Shown piece by piece: positions 25,878 through 33,933 of a stretch of DNA of 64,000 nt. A program made the translations under genes and the position numbers. The notes beneath the pieces were generated by a model. The model searched no databases. It was given only the letters and a program-made list of their open reading frames with translations, and was not told the DNA's origin. Source of the stretch: Maritimibacter sp. (GTDB lineage: Bacteria > Pseudomonadota > Alphaproteobacteria > Rhodobacterales > Rhodobacteraceae); the NCBI GenBank assembly GCA_002701395.1, contig NZVC01000008.1, forward strand, positions 1 to 64,000. Reading direction: 5' to 3'. Each line of letters opens with the position of its first letter. The stretch's first letter is position 1.

Positions 25878-27206
25878 ATGAACGGTATCGGGCTCGACGC
25901 TTTGCGGGCGGAAATCTCGGCAATCAAATCCGTGCGCCCCGTCGGGCGGGTCAGCGCGCTTGGGGGTGGTATCGTTTCGGTCTCTGGGCTGTCCGACTGC
26001 GCGGCGCTGGGCGACCTTGTGTCCCTGCCGGACGGGCATGGGAACGCGATGCTTGGCGAGATCCTGACGCTGACGCCAGCCAGCGTGACCATCCTGCCGG
26101 ATGGCAGCGCAGAGGGGCTGCAGATCGGCGACCATGTCGTGCATCTTGGACAGAATTCGATCGCGCCCCACGACAGCTGGATCGGCCGCGTGATCGACCC
26201 TTTCGGGCAGGCGCTGGACGGCGGCGCGATTCTGCGCGGGGACAGCCCCCGGCCCCTGCGTGGCCTTCCGCTGAACCCGACGGCGCGGCGCGGGCTGGGG
26301 CGGCGGCTGGACACCGGCATGGCCGTGTTCGACACCTTGCTGCCGATTGTCCGGGGGCAAAGGATCGGGCTGTTCGCGGGATCGGGGGTCGGCAAATCGA
26401 CGTTGCTGGCGCGGCTGGCATTGGGCCTGCAGGCCGACATCGTCGTCATCGCCTTGATCGGCGAACGCGGACGAGAGGTTCGGGAATTCGTCGAGCGGGT
26501 GCTTGGGCCAGAGGGCATGAAACGCGCGGTGGTTGTGGCGGCGACGTCTGACACCTCGCCGATGGTGCGCCGCCGCTGCGCCTGGACGGCGATGGCGGTG
26601 GCAGAGCATTTCCGCGACAAGGGCCGTCAGGTGTTGTTCATGGCGGATTCGGTGACCCGTTTTGCCGATGCGCACCGCGAAGTCGCGCTTGCCGCCGGAG
26701 AAACGGGCAACCTGCGGGGGTATCCCCCGTCAACGGCGCATCTCGTGACAGCCCTGTGCGAACGCGCCGGGACCGGGACGGAAACCAGCGGGGACATCAC
26801 CGCGGTGTTCAGTGTGCTGGTGGCAGGGTCCGACATGGAAGAGCCGGTGGCTGACATCCTGCGCGGGGTTCTTGACGGCCACGTTGTACTCGACCGGCGG
26901 ATTGCGGAGCGCGGTCGCTTTCCCGCGATCGATCTGTTGCGGTCTGTATCTCGGTCCCTGCCGCTTGCCGCGACAGAGGCCGAGAATGCCCTTATCGCAG
27001 AAGCACGGAACAGGTTGGGAACCTATGATCGGTCCGAGATGATGATTCAGGCCGGGCTGTACAACGCCGGGTCGGACCCCGAAATCGACGCGGCGATCCG
27101 GGTGTTCCCGGCGCTGGACGCCTTCCTGGCCGAGCATGCGCGGGGCGGAACCGCCGAAAGTTTTGCCCGGCTGCGAACGTGCCTTGGCCATGACACGGCG
27201 GCATGA
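25878..27206 (+). CDS. fliI: Flagellum-specific ATPase FliI
   Basis: Export ATPase that unfolds and delivers substrates to the gate. The 442-aa product has the Walker A motif AGSGVGKST at about residues 169-177, an ALIGERGREV segment, Walker B VLFMADSVTRFADAHREVAL (hhhhD), and the FliI-type C-terminus GTYDRSEMMIQAGLYNAGSD. The start is fixed by GGGAGG 9 bases before the ATG. It stands alone on the plus strand, divergent from flgB and convergent with the DUF1217 gene. Confidence 0.96.
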   Translation: MNGIGLDALRAEISAIKSVRPVGRVSALGGGIVSVSGLSDCAALGDLVSLPDGHGNAMLGEILTLTPASVTILPDGSAEGLQIGDHVVHLGQNSIAPHDSWIGRVIDPFGQALDGGAILRGDSPRPLRGLPLNPTARRGLGRRLDTGMAVFDTLLPIVRGQRIGLFAGSGVGKSTLLARLALGLQADIVVIALIGERGREVREFVERVLGPEGMKRAVVVAATSDTSPMVRRRCAWTAMAVAEHFRDKGRQVLFMADSVTRFADAHREVALAAGETGNLRGYPPSTAHLVTALCERAGTGTETSGDITAVFSVLVAGSDMEEPVADILRGVLDGHVVLDRRIAERGRFPAIDLLRSVSRSLPLAATEAENALIAEARNRLGTYDRSEMMIQAGLYNAGSDPEIDAAIRVFPALDAFLAEHARGGTAESFARLRTCLGHDTAA

Positions 27207-27212
27207 CCCCGA

Positions 27213-28043
27213 CTAGCCGGTGAGGATGTTCAGCAGGCCACCGGCGCCGCCTGCATTTTGCAGAAGGGTCAGAGCGGGGCTTTCGCCCACCCGGCTGGTG
27301 GCGAAACTCTCTGTCTGGCTGCGAAGCAGGAACAGCTTCACCAGCTCTTCGCGCTTCGCGGGGTCCGTGAATTGCGCCACTTCGCCGTCGCCAAACCGCG
27401 CGGCGGCCTTGTCCCGGAAGATGGTCAGTTGCTGGTCCAGATCCAGCGCGCCGACCGATGCCGGCATACCCAGCGCGTATTCGAAAACCCGTCGAACCGG
27501 AGCCTGCCCCATGACCGTGAACCAGCGACCATTTTCGGACGTGTCCCGCGTGGCGATCTCGGACAGCGCGCTGTCTAGGCCGAGCGCGAGGCGCATCGAT
27601 TCATCCTGCTCGCCGACCGCGATTTCGAACTGTTTTTGCCGGTAGGCGTCCGTGATCTCGTCGGCAAAAGTGGACAGAACCGTACGGGGCGTGTCGAAGT
27701 CACCAAAGCCGAACGCCTTCGACAGCTGGAAATAACGCTTGTCGGACAGGCGGTTCGCCAGCGCGTCATCCTTCAGTGTCCCGTCCTCTAGAACCTTCTG
27801 AAGGAAATACTTGCTGTTGATATCCTCATCGAGGCCAAAGGCGCCAAGGGCCACCTGAAGCAGACGCCGATCCGCGACAAGGTCTTCTGCGGTCTGCACC
27901 GATGCGATATTCTCGGCGAAATAGTCCGTGTTCCGCCGTATCGTGGTCGAGTTGTCGAAGGCCGCCTGCTGATCCGCGCGCGTGCGGGACAGGAAAGCCC
28001 AACCAGCGTAGCCGCTTACAGGTACAACGGGTGTGTAGGTCAT
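27213..28043 (-). CDS. DUF1217 domain protein of the flagellar locus
   Basis: Function unknown. The 276-aa soluble protein has no signal peptide and begins MTYTPVVPVSGYAGWAFL. It is mainly helical, with the DUF1217 pattern SKYFLQKVLEDGTLKDDALA, SDKRYFQLSKAFGFGDF and YALGMPASVGALDLDQQLTI. DUF1217 proteins occur in flagellar loci of rhizobia and rhodobacters. Its start overlaps the flbT stop, so it is probably in the flaF-flbT operon. It may be secreted by the flagellar system or act as an assembly factor. Confidence 0.8.
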   Translation of the reverse strand: MTYTPVVPVSGYAGWAFLSRTRADQQAAFDNSTTIRRNTDYFAENIASVQTAEDLVADRRLLQVALGAFGLDEDINSKYFLQKVLEDGTLKDDALANRLSDKRYFQLSKAFGFGDFDTPRTVLSTFADEITDAYRQKQFEIAVGEQDESMRLALGLDSALSEIATRDTSENGRWFTVMGQAPVRRVFEYALGMPASVGALDLDQQLTIFRDKAAARFGDGEVAQFTDPAKREELVKLFLLRSQTESFATSRVGESPALTLLQNAGGAGGLLNILTG

Positions 28044-28444
28044 TCCTTCATCGCGGCCAGAAGCCGTTCCTCTCGGGGGATCAGGTTTCGCAAAGCTTTC
28101 AGGGCTTGATAGAACTGGGTGTCCATCACTGCCTCGGTCGCGGCGGCAAGCTGGGCACGGCTGTCAGCGTCCCGCAACACCTGGCTCAGCTGTTCGATTC
28201 CGCGCAAAAGTTGCACCTTTGCTTCCTCGGGTTCCGCATCGCCGGACAAAACGAGTTGCGCGATGTAACACACCCGCCTGACAGGGGTCGTGACCTCTTC
28301 CGGGTGGATGGCATCGCGCAGCCGAAGGATGCTCACGTTGGGCGTGACGATCGAAAGCCGAGACCGACGTTCGCCATTCTCGATTACTGCGCCGTTGATC
28401 AGGACCCGTTCACGCGGGCCGAGCTTCAGGACCAGACCGCTCAT
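28040..28444 (-). CDS. flbT: Flagellin post-transcriptional regulator FlbT
   Basis: In Caulobacter FlbT binds the 5' leader of flagellin mRNA and promotes its decay when no hook is present. The 134-aa product begins MSGLVLKLGPRERVLINGAV with IENGERRSRLSIVTPNVSIL, as in the family. The ATG at 28444 overlaps the flaF stop (ATGA). An upstream extension in the same frame overlaps flaF and was not used. Confidence 0.95.
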   Translation of the reverse strand: MSGLVLKLGPRERVLINGAVIENGERRSRLSIVTPNVSILRLRDAIHPEEVTTPVRRVCYIAQLVLSGDAEPEEAKVQLLRGIEQLSQVLRDADSRAQLAAATEAVMDTQFYQALKALRNLIPREERLLAAMKE

Positions 28445-28821
28445 GGTGTCGCAGCCTCTTGCTGACGCAAACCGCGCATTACGGCCATGTTTATCTCGAT
28501 CAGGATCTCGACGCCGGCTTTCCCGGACAGAACCTTGGCGCTGTGTTGGCCGGTAAACTCGGCGAGGTAGAATATCTGGGCCCGCAACTGCTCGGGAAGG
28601 GTGTTTCCGTCGTCCGCAACGTCCCCGGCCAGAATGGTCCACAGTCTGCGGTTCTCGTGAATGGCGGTGACCAGGGCGTTGAAGCCGGGCTTGCCACGCG
28701 TCGCGGCTTCTTTCATTCGCCGCGTGATCCGGGCGAAGGCGTCGTATTCGTTTCCCTGGTGGGTGCGGATGGGCACCGCAGAGTTGGTGTAGGCCGTTCG
28801 AGCCATGTTCAGGGCGCTCAC
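28441..28821 (-). CDS. flaF: Flagellin synthesis regulator FlaF
   Basis: Partner and antagonist of FlbT in flagellin production; in Caulobacter it is needed for flagellin secretion. The 126-aa product carries the family pattern MARTAYTNSA and YDAFARITRRMKEA. The probable start is the GTG at 28821 because AAAGGA lies 7 bases before it. The ATG five codons later (28806) is the alternative. It is separated from flaA by a terminator hairpin. Confidence 0.93.
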   Translation of the reverse strand: MSALNMARTAYTNSAVPIRTHQGNEYDAFARITRRMKEAATRGKPGFNALVTAIHENRRLWTILAGDVADDGNTLPEQLRAQIFYLAEFTGQHSAKVLSGKAGVEILIEINMAVMRGLRQQEAATP

Positions 28822-28879
28822 GTCGGAATCCTTTCCGAAAAGTGCAGAAGCTGGGTGCGGCCGATGCCGCGGCTAAGCT

Positions 28880-28903
28880 GGGGCGCGGGTGTAACCGCGC
28901 CCC
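28880..28903 (-). terminator. Hairpin after flaA
   Basis: A perfect 9-bp inverted repeat (GGGGCGCGG / CCGCGCCCC) with a 6-base loop lies 10 bp after the flagellin stop and before flaF. It is a good attenuator or mRNA-end stabiliser for the abundant flagellin message. There is no U-tract, so strict intrinsic termination is uncertain. Confidence 0.6.
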
Positions 28904-28913
28904 GACCGGTGGC

Positions 28914-30413
28914 TTAGCGGAACAGCGACAGGATCGACTGCGGCGCCTGGTTGGCGATCGACAGCGACTGGATCGCCAGCTGCTGCTGGACCTGCAGCGC
29001 TTGCAGCCGGGCCGATGCTTCTTCCATGTCGGCGTCGACCAGCGACCCGATGCCTGCCTTGAGAGAGTCCATCATGCCTTGGACGAACTCTGTCTGGGTC
29101 TCGATCCGTCCTTCATCCGAGCCGAACGACGATGCCGCGTCGATCGAGTTCTGGATCAGCGTCTCGATGTTGCCCAGCGCCGCATCGGCGCCTTCGTCAG
29201 TCGTGACGTCGATGTTATCCAGACCGAACAGGCCACCCGTCGCCTCGCCGCCGGCAGCGCCGGTCGAGGAGAAGGCCAGGGTGGTCCCGTCGTTGTCGAC
29301 CTGAAGCGTCCAAGCGCCGGTGGTGCTGTCCTGGACCACGTTGGTCGAGATGTCCGTGACGGCAGCAGCGTCGATGGCCAGTTTAAGGCCGCGCGCCACG
29401 TCTTCGAAGGTCTCGTTCTTGCCGGCAACGTAGTCATAGTTCGCCGAGCCGATCGTGACACGATAGCCGTCACCCTCGCTGACGCCCGCGGTGGTCGAGA
29501 ACGTAACGGTCTCGGCCCGCGCCGCGATGGTCCCGGTGGCGTTGGCAGAGGCACCGCCAGCATCGATGTTGAACGTACCGGCCGCCGAGTTGGTGCTGGC
29601 GACGATGTCGACGTCTTCGAACTTCGACGTCGAATACACCTCGACGGTAGAGGTGTTCAGAACGGCGGTGATACCCTCGATCCCGGCGGCGTTGATCGCC
29701 GAAACCAGTCCACCGGCGACGTCGGCGGTGGTGGCTGCACCAGCGGCGTAGCTGACCGTGACGCCCGCGATCTGCATGTTGAACTGCTCGCCGATCACGA
29801 TCGTGCCGGCGATCACGGTATCCGACTGGATCGCGGTGTTGACGACAGCGGCCGCACTGTCCGCCGTGTTCGCGGCCAGCGAGGTGCCCGTGCCGAAGAC
29901 GCCGGCATCGGTGGTCAGATCCTGACGGGTGACGGTGATGTTCGAAGCGCTGACGCCGCCGTCGGACGACCGGTCAAGCGACGACAGGATGTTCACGTCA
30001 TCGGTGCCCGAGATCAGGTTCAGACCGTTGAACTGTGCCGCGCCGGTGACCGAGGAGATCTGGTCGCGAAGCGCCTGGATGTCGGTCTGGATCTTCGCGC
30101 GGTCGACGTTCTGTTCCTGAGCGGCGACGATCTTGCCCTTGATCTCGGTCAGCAGGTCAGTGACCGTTTCCGAAGCGTTCCGGGCGACGGCGACGGTGGA
30201 CTGGCCCAGCGAAAGGCTTTCCGAGATGCCCTTGAAGCCGTTGACGTCGGATTCCATGACTTTCGAGATGGCCCAGATCGAGGCGCTGTCCTTTGCAGAT
30301 CCAACGGACTTGCCGGTCGAAATCTCGTTCTGTGTCATCGAAAGCTTGGCGTTCACGCCGCGCAGGGTTTGCAGCGCGACCATTGCGCTGGTGTTGGTCA
30401 GAATACTCGACAT
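28914..30413 (-). CDS. flaA: Flagellin
   Basis: Filament subunit, 499 aa. The N-terminal helical domain (1-140) begins SSILTNTSAMVALQTLRGVN and includes QNEISTGKSVGSAKDSAS. The C-terminal domain (about 415-499) ends ALQVQQQLAIQSLSIANQ. The large Thr/Ala-rich middle (about 180-400) makes it longer than the 270-280 aa flagellins of many relatives. The ATG at 30413 follows AAGGA. An upstream in-frame extension is not flagellin-like. It is the only flagellin gene in the window. Confidence 0.95.
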   Translation of the reverse strand: MSSILTNTSAMVALQTLRGVNAKLSMTQNEISTGKSVGSAKDSASIWAISKVMESDVNGFKGISESLSLGQSTVAVARNASETVTDLLTEIKGKIVAAQEQNVDRAKIQTDIQALRDQISSVTGAAQFNGLNLISGTDDVNILSSLDRSSDGGVSASNITVTRQDLTTDAGVFGTGTSLAANTADSAAAVVNTAIQSDTVIAGTIVIGEQFNMQIAGVTVSYAAGAATTADVAGGLVSAINAAGIEGITAVLNTSTVEVYSTSKFEDVDIVASTNSAAGTFNIDAGGASANATGTIAARAETVTFSTTAGVSEGDGYRVTIGSANYDYVAGKNETFEDVARGLKLAIDAAAVTDISTNVVQDSTTGAWTLQVDNDGTTLAFSSTGAAGGEATGGLFGLDNIDVTTDEGADAALGNIETLIQNSIDAASSFGSDEGRIETQTEFVQGMMDSLKAGIGSLVDADMEEASARLQALQVQQQLAIQSLSIANQAPQSILSLFR

Positions 30414-30671
30414 TGAGATGTTCCTTCTTCGAACGACGCAGATTTTCGCGCCGGATCTTCGATTGCGCCCCGTCGGGGCGGTTCCGATGTCGTTCTGACT
30501 GTTGCGTGATGGTGTTCGGGCCACGCGCCACCCCGTCGGGTGCGACGCCGTTTCTCGGATGAAATCGGTAATAGAATGTGAATTTCCTGCGTCCGCTTCA
30601 GGCGTTTTCGATAAAACTTATTATTAACAAAGCGTTCGTGGCACGGCGCTAGGCGGCGCGGACAATGGAGA
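30414..30671 (-). promoter_or_regulatory. Flagellin promoter and structured 5' leader
   Basis: The 258 bp between flaA and the flgN-like gene hold no gene. Two GC hairpins lie in the would-be leader: CGCCCC/GGGGCG at 30466-30480 and CACCC/GGGTG at 30529-30542. They are candidate targets for FlbT, which acts on flagellin leaders in Caulobacter. Upstream is an AT-rich block (about 30558-30632) with TTAA-N7-TTTT on the minus strand, a poor CtrA-type match. No clear sigma-54 or sigma-28 promoter was seen. Confidence 0.45.
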
Positions 30672-31022
30672 TTATTCCCGTCTTGTCAGGGCTTTGGGGT
30701 GGGCGAACAGTGTCGTGCGCCGGCCGGCAGAGTCGTAGGTATGCAGTTCCAGCGGGGTGTTCAGCGCCTCGAGCTTGCGGCGGGCGTCGGATAGCCCTTG
30801 GCGGGCCGCCTCCAGCAGCGCGCCGTTCCGATCCGACATCCGGCGCAAATCCGCGATGTCCTCGGGGTCGGGTCTCGACTGGCCCAGCCGCACAACCAGA
30901 CGTTCCTTTTCATTGGCGATTTTCTCCAGAGACTGGAAATCGCCGCGCAGAACCGCCGCCCGTTCGCGCGCCAGCAGCTGTTCCATCGTGCGGGTGCAGC
31001 TGCCGCTATCAAACAGGGCCAT
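30672..31022 (-). CDS. flgN: FlgN-like flagellar export chaperone
   Basis: The 116-aa protein is mainly helical, beginning MALFDSGSCTRTMEQLLARE with a central ERAAVLRGDFQSLEKIANEK segment that is FlgN-like. FlgN chaperones the junction proteins FlgK and FlgL. The ATG at 31022 overlaps the flgJ-like gene by 14 bp; the longer open frame upstream lies within flgJ and was rejected. FlgN is weakly conserved, so the call leans on size, helicity and position. Confidence 0.65.
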   Translation of the reverse strand: MALFDSGSCTRTMEQLLARERAAVLRGDFQSLEKIANEKERLVVRLGQSRPDPEDIADLRRMSDRNGALLEAARQGLSDARRKLEALNTPLELHTYDSAGRRTTLFAHPKALTRRE

Positions 31023-31305
31023 CGCGCTGTTCCTTGAGCGACTCGAAAAGGGATTCGGCCAGCCCGATGCCACCGGCGGCCACCATTTCCTTTGCCTGCG
31101 CCTGGACCAGGAACGAGCTGAACTGGTCCTCTCCCACACCGCCGCCGAAGGCATCGCGGGCCTCGCCGAACCGCGCGGCCTTGAGCATTTCCGCAAGGAA
31201 CGTCGCCTCTAAAGCGCGCGCGGCATCGCGCAGGCGAATGTCTGACGCATCCGGCGAAGAGGGGCGGGTGACGGGTTGGGCTGGAGGGCCTTCGATGGCT
31301 TGCAT
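31009..31305 (-). CDS. flgJ: Rod-binding protein (FlgJ N-terminal domain only)
   Basis: The 98-aa protein has the FlgJ rod-capping pattern LRDAARALEATFLAEMLKAA, EDQFSSFLVQAQAKEMVAAG and IGLAESLFESL. The C-terminal muramidase domain found in enterobacterial FlgJ is absent, so peptidoglycan cutting probably falls to SltF. It is divergent from fliK. Confidence 0.85.
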   Translation of the reverse strand: MQAIEGPPAQPVTRPSSPDASDIRLRDAARALEATFLAEMLKAARFGEARDAFGGGVGEDQFSSFLVQAQAKEMVAAGGIGLAESLFESLKEQRDGPV

Positions 31306-31356
31306 CCCGTGGTTCCTTCAATTCGAGCTAGTTTCGGCGTGTATGCCCTGCCACCG

Positions 31357-31371
31357 GTAAACATCCGGTAA
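31357..31371 (-). promoter_or_regulatory. CtrA-like box (TTAC-N7-TTAC) between flgJ and fliK
   Basis: On the minus strand TTAC, 7 bases, TTAC; on the plus strand it reads as a direct repeat of CCGGTAA with a 4-base gap. It lies between the divergent flgJ and fliK starts. Each half differs from the CtrA consensus at its last base, so it is the least certain of the four sites. Confidence 0.35.
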
Positions 31372-31422
31372 TCAATATGCGGGATAAGCGCCCAGTGGGC
31401 CGAGGCAGAACACCCGGGGCAG

Positions 31423-33237
31423 ATGATGCAGCCGATACCAATGACCGATATCCCGAACTCCGCGCCGGCAAGGCGCGGCAGTGCGCCAATGGTCGGCGAA
31501 AAATCCGCGAAGGCGTCGTCAGAGCGACCATTCTCGGCATTCCTTTCCGGAGATTCGGACAGCCATTCGGGTTCGGCGGTCGCGGACCGTGGCGGCCTTG
31601 GCAGCGGACAAAACCCGGAAGAGACGCCGTCATCCGAACCGACGCGGAAAGCCGCGCCCAAGGCCGCACGCGATGGTTCGAAAGTGAACGCGGAAGAGGC
31701 GGGGCCTATTGTCGAGGAAGACCCGCCTGCAGAGGTGCTGGTCGCCACGTTACCTGTTGGACAGGCGTCGACCGACCCAATTCCGGACCCTGATGCCATC
31801 TCTGCCATCCAAGAATCTAAGCTGCGAGTTTCGGCGGCGGCGGCCACGCGGGAAATCGCTGCAGATTCCACGGCTGGCGCCCTTCGGGCGACCGGTCCGG
31901 GTCTGACTGATCCTGCCACTGGCTCGGGCATGGACCCAGATGCCGACCTCAGAGTCGTCAGAGGCTTAATCGAAGCCAACGTTATCAGTTCTGGGGGCGC
32001 ACCGCGGCCGCAATCAATGCTCGCAGTGGCACACCAGAACGCGGCGGCGGATGGTGATACGGGTGCCAGAGGGGCGCGCGCAGCAGACGGGTCGGTGGTT
32101 TCTGGCCCGGCGAACACAGCGGCAGAGCGCCCGCCGGGGCCGTCGACTGACAGTGCGACGGCGGCGCGATTGGACAGTCGCACGACGTCCCCTGTTGGCG
32201 GGACAGGACAGGATATGCCTTGGTCCGGCGACCGTGCAGAAGCCCGGGCGGACCGGGCGCAGCGTGAAGTCCCGGCCGACGCGCGGATCGACACCCGCAT
32301 GCTGCCGCCGGATGCACAAGGTGCCGCCCGACAGGCGAAACGCCCGGGCGTTGCCAATGAATCGCGAGGTAAGCCCGAGCGGCTCGTCGAAACGCCGGTG
32401 GCAGTGCCGCCCGGACTTTCCGGCGACCGCCCCCCGGCGCCTGCCGCCCCCGGCTTCGCGGAGGCAGAGCGACCGTCGGATGGCAGGGCAAACCCCTCCA
32501 CACCGTTTCCCGAGTCGGGTCTGCCGGCAGGCCAACTGATGCCGCAACCGCAGGCGAAGTCTGCCGATACGACCGCAGGGCGCCGCACGGGTCGAGCTGC
32601 GGCCGTCCCGGACGCGCCGCGCACCGATTCCGCACCCGCAACAGCGGTTTCGGCCCCGGCCCTGATGACGGCGATGTCAATCGCGCCACCGGCAAGTGCT
32701 CCTGTGGCAAACGCGGTATCGCGCGAGGCGGAGCGTGGGTTCTCCTCTGTCATCGGGGAAGGGCCATCGCCTGAAATGTCCGGTATCACGTCGTCAGCGG
32801 ATCGCGCCGGATCGACGCCGCAGGCGCGCGCGATCGTGAGCGATCCCGCGCTGCCTCGTCAGATTGCCGTGCAACTGATGGATGCGATGCGCGGCAACCC
32901 GGACAGGCCGGTGGAACTGGTGCTGGAACCCGCGGAACTGGGCCGCGTCCGCATGTCGATGGCGGGCGGCGATGGGACGATGCAGGTCTCGCTGACCATC
33001 GAACGCATGGAAACCGCCGACCTTCTGCGCCGTCATATCGAGACGCTCGCACAGGAGTTCCGCCAGCTTGGGTATCGCGATGTCTCTTTCCGGTTCAGCG
33101 GCGAGGGGGCGTCATCGAATGGTGGTCAAGGCTTTGCGAGCGGTACCGCCGGCGACGGTTTGATAGAGGGCGCAGAGCCCGACGGCCCCAGCCCGGTAAG
33201 GCTTTTGCTTGGCGACCGGATGGATATTCGGCTTTAG
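31423..33237 (+). CDS. fliK: Flagellar hook-length control protein FliK
   Basis: Exported ruler that sets hook length and triggers the FlhB switch. Of 604 aa, the first 450 are low-complexity and Ala/Pro/Ser-rich, as expected for a ruler. The C-terminal Flg_hook domain (about 470-570) has VELVLEPAELGRVRMSM, VSLTIERMETADLLRRHIET and LAQEFRQLGYRDVSF. The first ATG is at 31423, with other ATGs at 31426 and 31441. flgD follows after 13 bp. Confidence 0.9.
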   Translation: MMQPIPMTDIPNSAPARRGSAPMVGEKSAKASSERPFSAFLSGDSDSHSGSAVADRGGLGSGQNPEETPSSEPTRKAAPKAARDGSKVNAEEAGPIVEEDPPAEVLVATLPVGQASTDPIPDPDAISAIQESKLRVSAAAATREIAADSTAGALRATGPGLTDPATGSGMDPDADLRVVRGLIEANVISSGGAPRPQSMLAVAHQNAAADGDTGARGARAADGSVVSGPANTAAERPPGPSTDSATAARLDSRTTSPVGGTGQDMPWSGDRAEARADRAQREVPADARIDTRMLPPDAQGAARQAKRPGVANESRGKPERLVETPVAVPPGLSGDRPPAPAAPGFAEAERPSDGRANPSTPFPESGLPAGQLMPQPQAKSADTTAGRRTGRAAAVPDAPRTDSAPATAVSAPALMTAMSIAPPASAPVANAVSREAERGFSSVIGEGPSPEMSGITSSADRAGSTPQARAIVSDPALPRQIAVQLMDAMRGNPDRPVELVLEPAELGRVRMSMAGGDGTMQVSLTIERMETADLLRRHIETLAQEFRQLGYRDVSFRFSGEGASSNGGQGFASGTAGDGLIEGAEPDGPSPVRLLLGDRMDIRL

Positions 33238-33250
33238 AAAGGACCCGAAG

Positions 33251-33925
33251 ATGGAGATCACGCAAGCGCAGACGTCTCCGGTTGCCGCGACCCTGTCCGG
33301 CGACCCGACGCCCGAACGCACATCGGACGAACCCACCATCGCCTCCGACTTCGAGACGTTCCTTAAGATGCTCACGGTCCAGATGGAAAATCAGGATCCG
33401 CTGAACCCGGTGAAGGCAGAGGATTTCGCGGTGCAGCTGGCCACGTTTTCCGGCGTGGAGCAGGCGGTTTATACCAACAAACTGCTGGGGCAGCTTCAGT
33501 CGCAGATGGGGCTTTCCGGCATCGGCCCCTACGCCGACTGGATCGGGAAAGACGCGCGGGCGCCGGTTGACGCGTATTTCGATGGCTCCGCGATCAACAT
33601 CGCGACCGAGCCTGATCCCACAGCGACAGAAGCGTTTCTTGTTGTGCGCGACGGCAACGGAATAGAGGTGCAGCGCGTCGCGATCCCGACCGACCCCCGG
33701 TTGGTCGAGTGGGACGGCACCACTGCCAGCGGGCTGCCATTCCCCGAAGGCCGCTACGGCTTCACGGTCGAAAGCTGGTCGGAGGACGGGCTGGAAGCGG
33801 TCGAAACCGCGCAGGTCTACACCCGTGTCCTAGAAGCGCGCGGCGATGCCGACAAGACCGTGCTGGTGACGGCAGGGGGAATCGAAGTGCCCGTTGATAA
33901 GGTCACCGGCCTCCGGCAACCATGA
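33251..33925 (+). CDS. flgD: Flagellar hook assembly scaffold FlgD
   Basis: Hook cap protein. The 224-aa product has the FlgD N-terminal signature FETFLKMLTVQMENQDPLNP followed by VKAEDFAVQLATFSGVEQAV. The C-terminal part has the Ig-like/FlgD fold (EVQRVAIPTDPRLVEWDGTT, SGLPFPEGRYGFTVE). The ATG at 33251 is preceded by AAAGGA. It ends the flagellar superlocus and is convergent with ubiB. Confidence 0.95.
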   Translation: MEITQAQTSPVAATLSGDPTPERTSDEPTIASDFETFLKMLTVQMENQDPLNPVKAEDFAVQLATFSGVEQAVYTNKLLGQLQSQMGLSGIGPYADWIGKDARAPVDAYFDGSAINIATEPDPTATEAFLVVRDGNGIEVQRVAIPTDPRLVEWDGTTASGLPFPEGRYGFTVESWSEDGLEAVETAQVYTRVLEARGDADKTVLVTAGGIEVPVDKVTGLRQP

Positions 33926-33933
33926 TCCGACGG

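Noticed and set aside
30414-30524. N-terminal extension of flagellin by 37 codons
   Set aside because: The extension is not flagellin-like, and the ATG at 30413 has a good ribosome site.
30635-30655. A TGGCAC element that could be a sigma-54 -24 box
   Set aside because: No matching TTGC -12 element at the right distance, and it is on the wrong strand for flaA.
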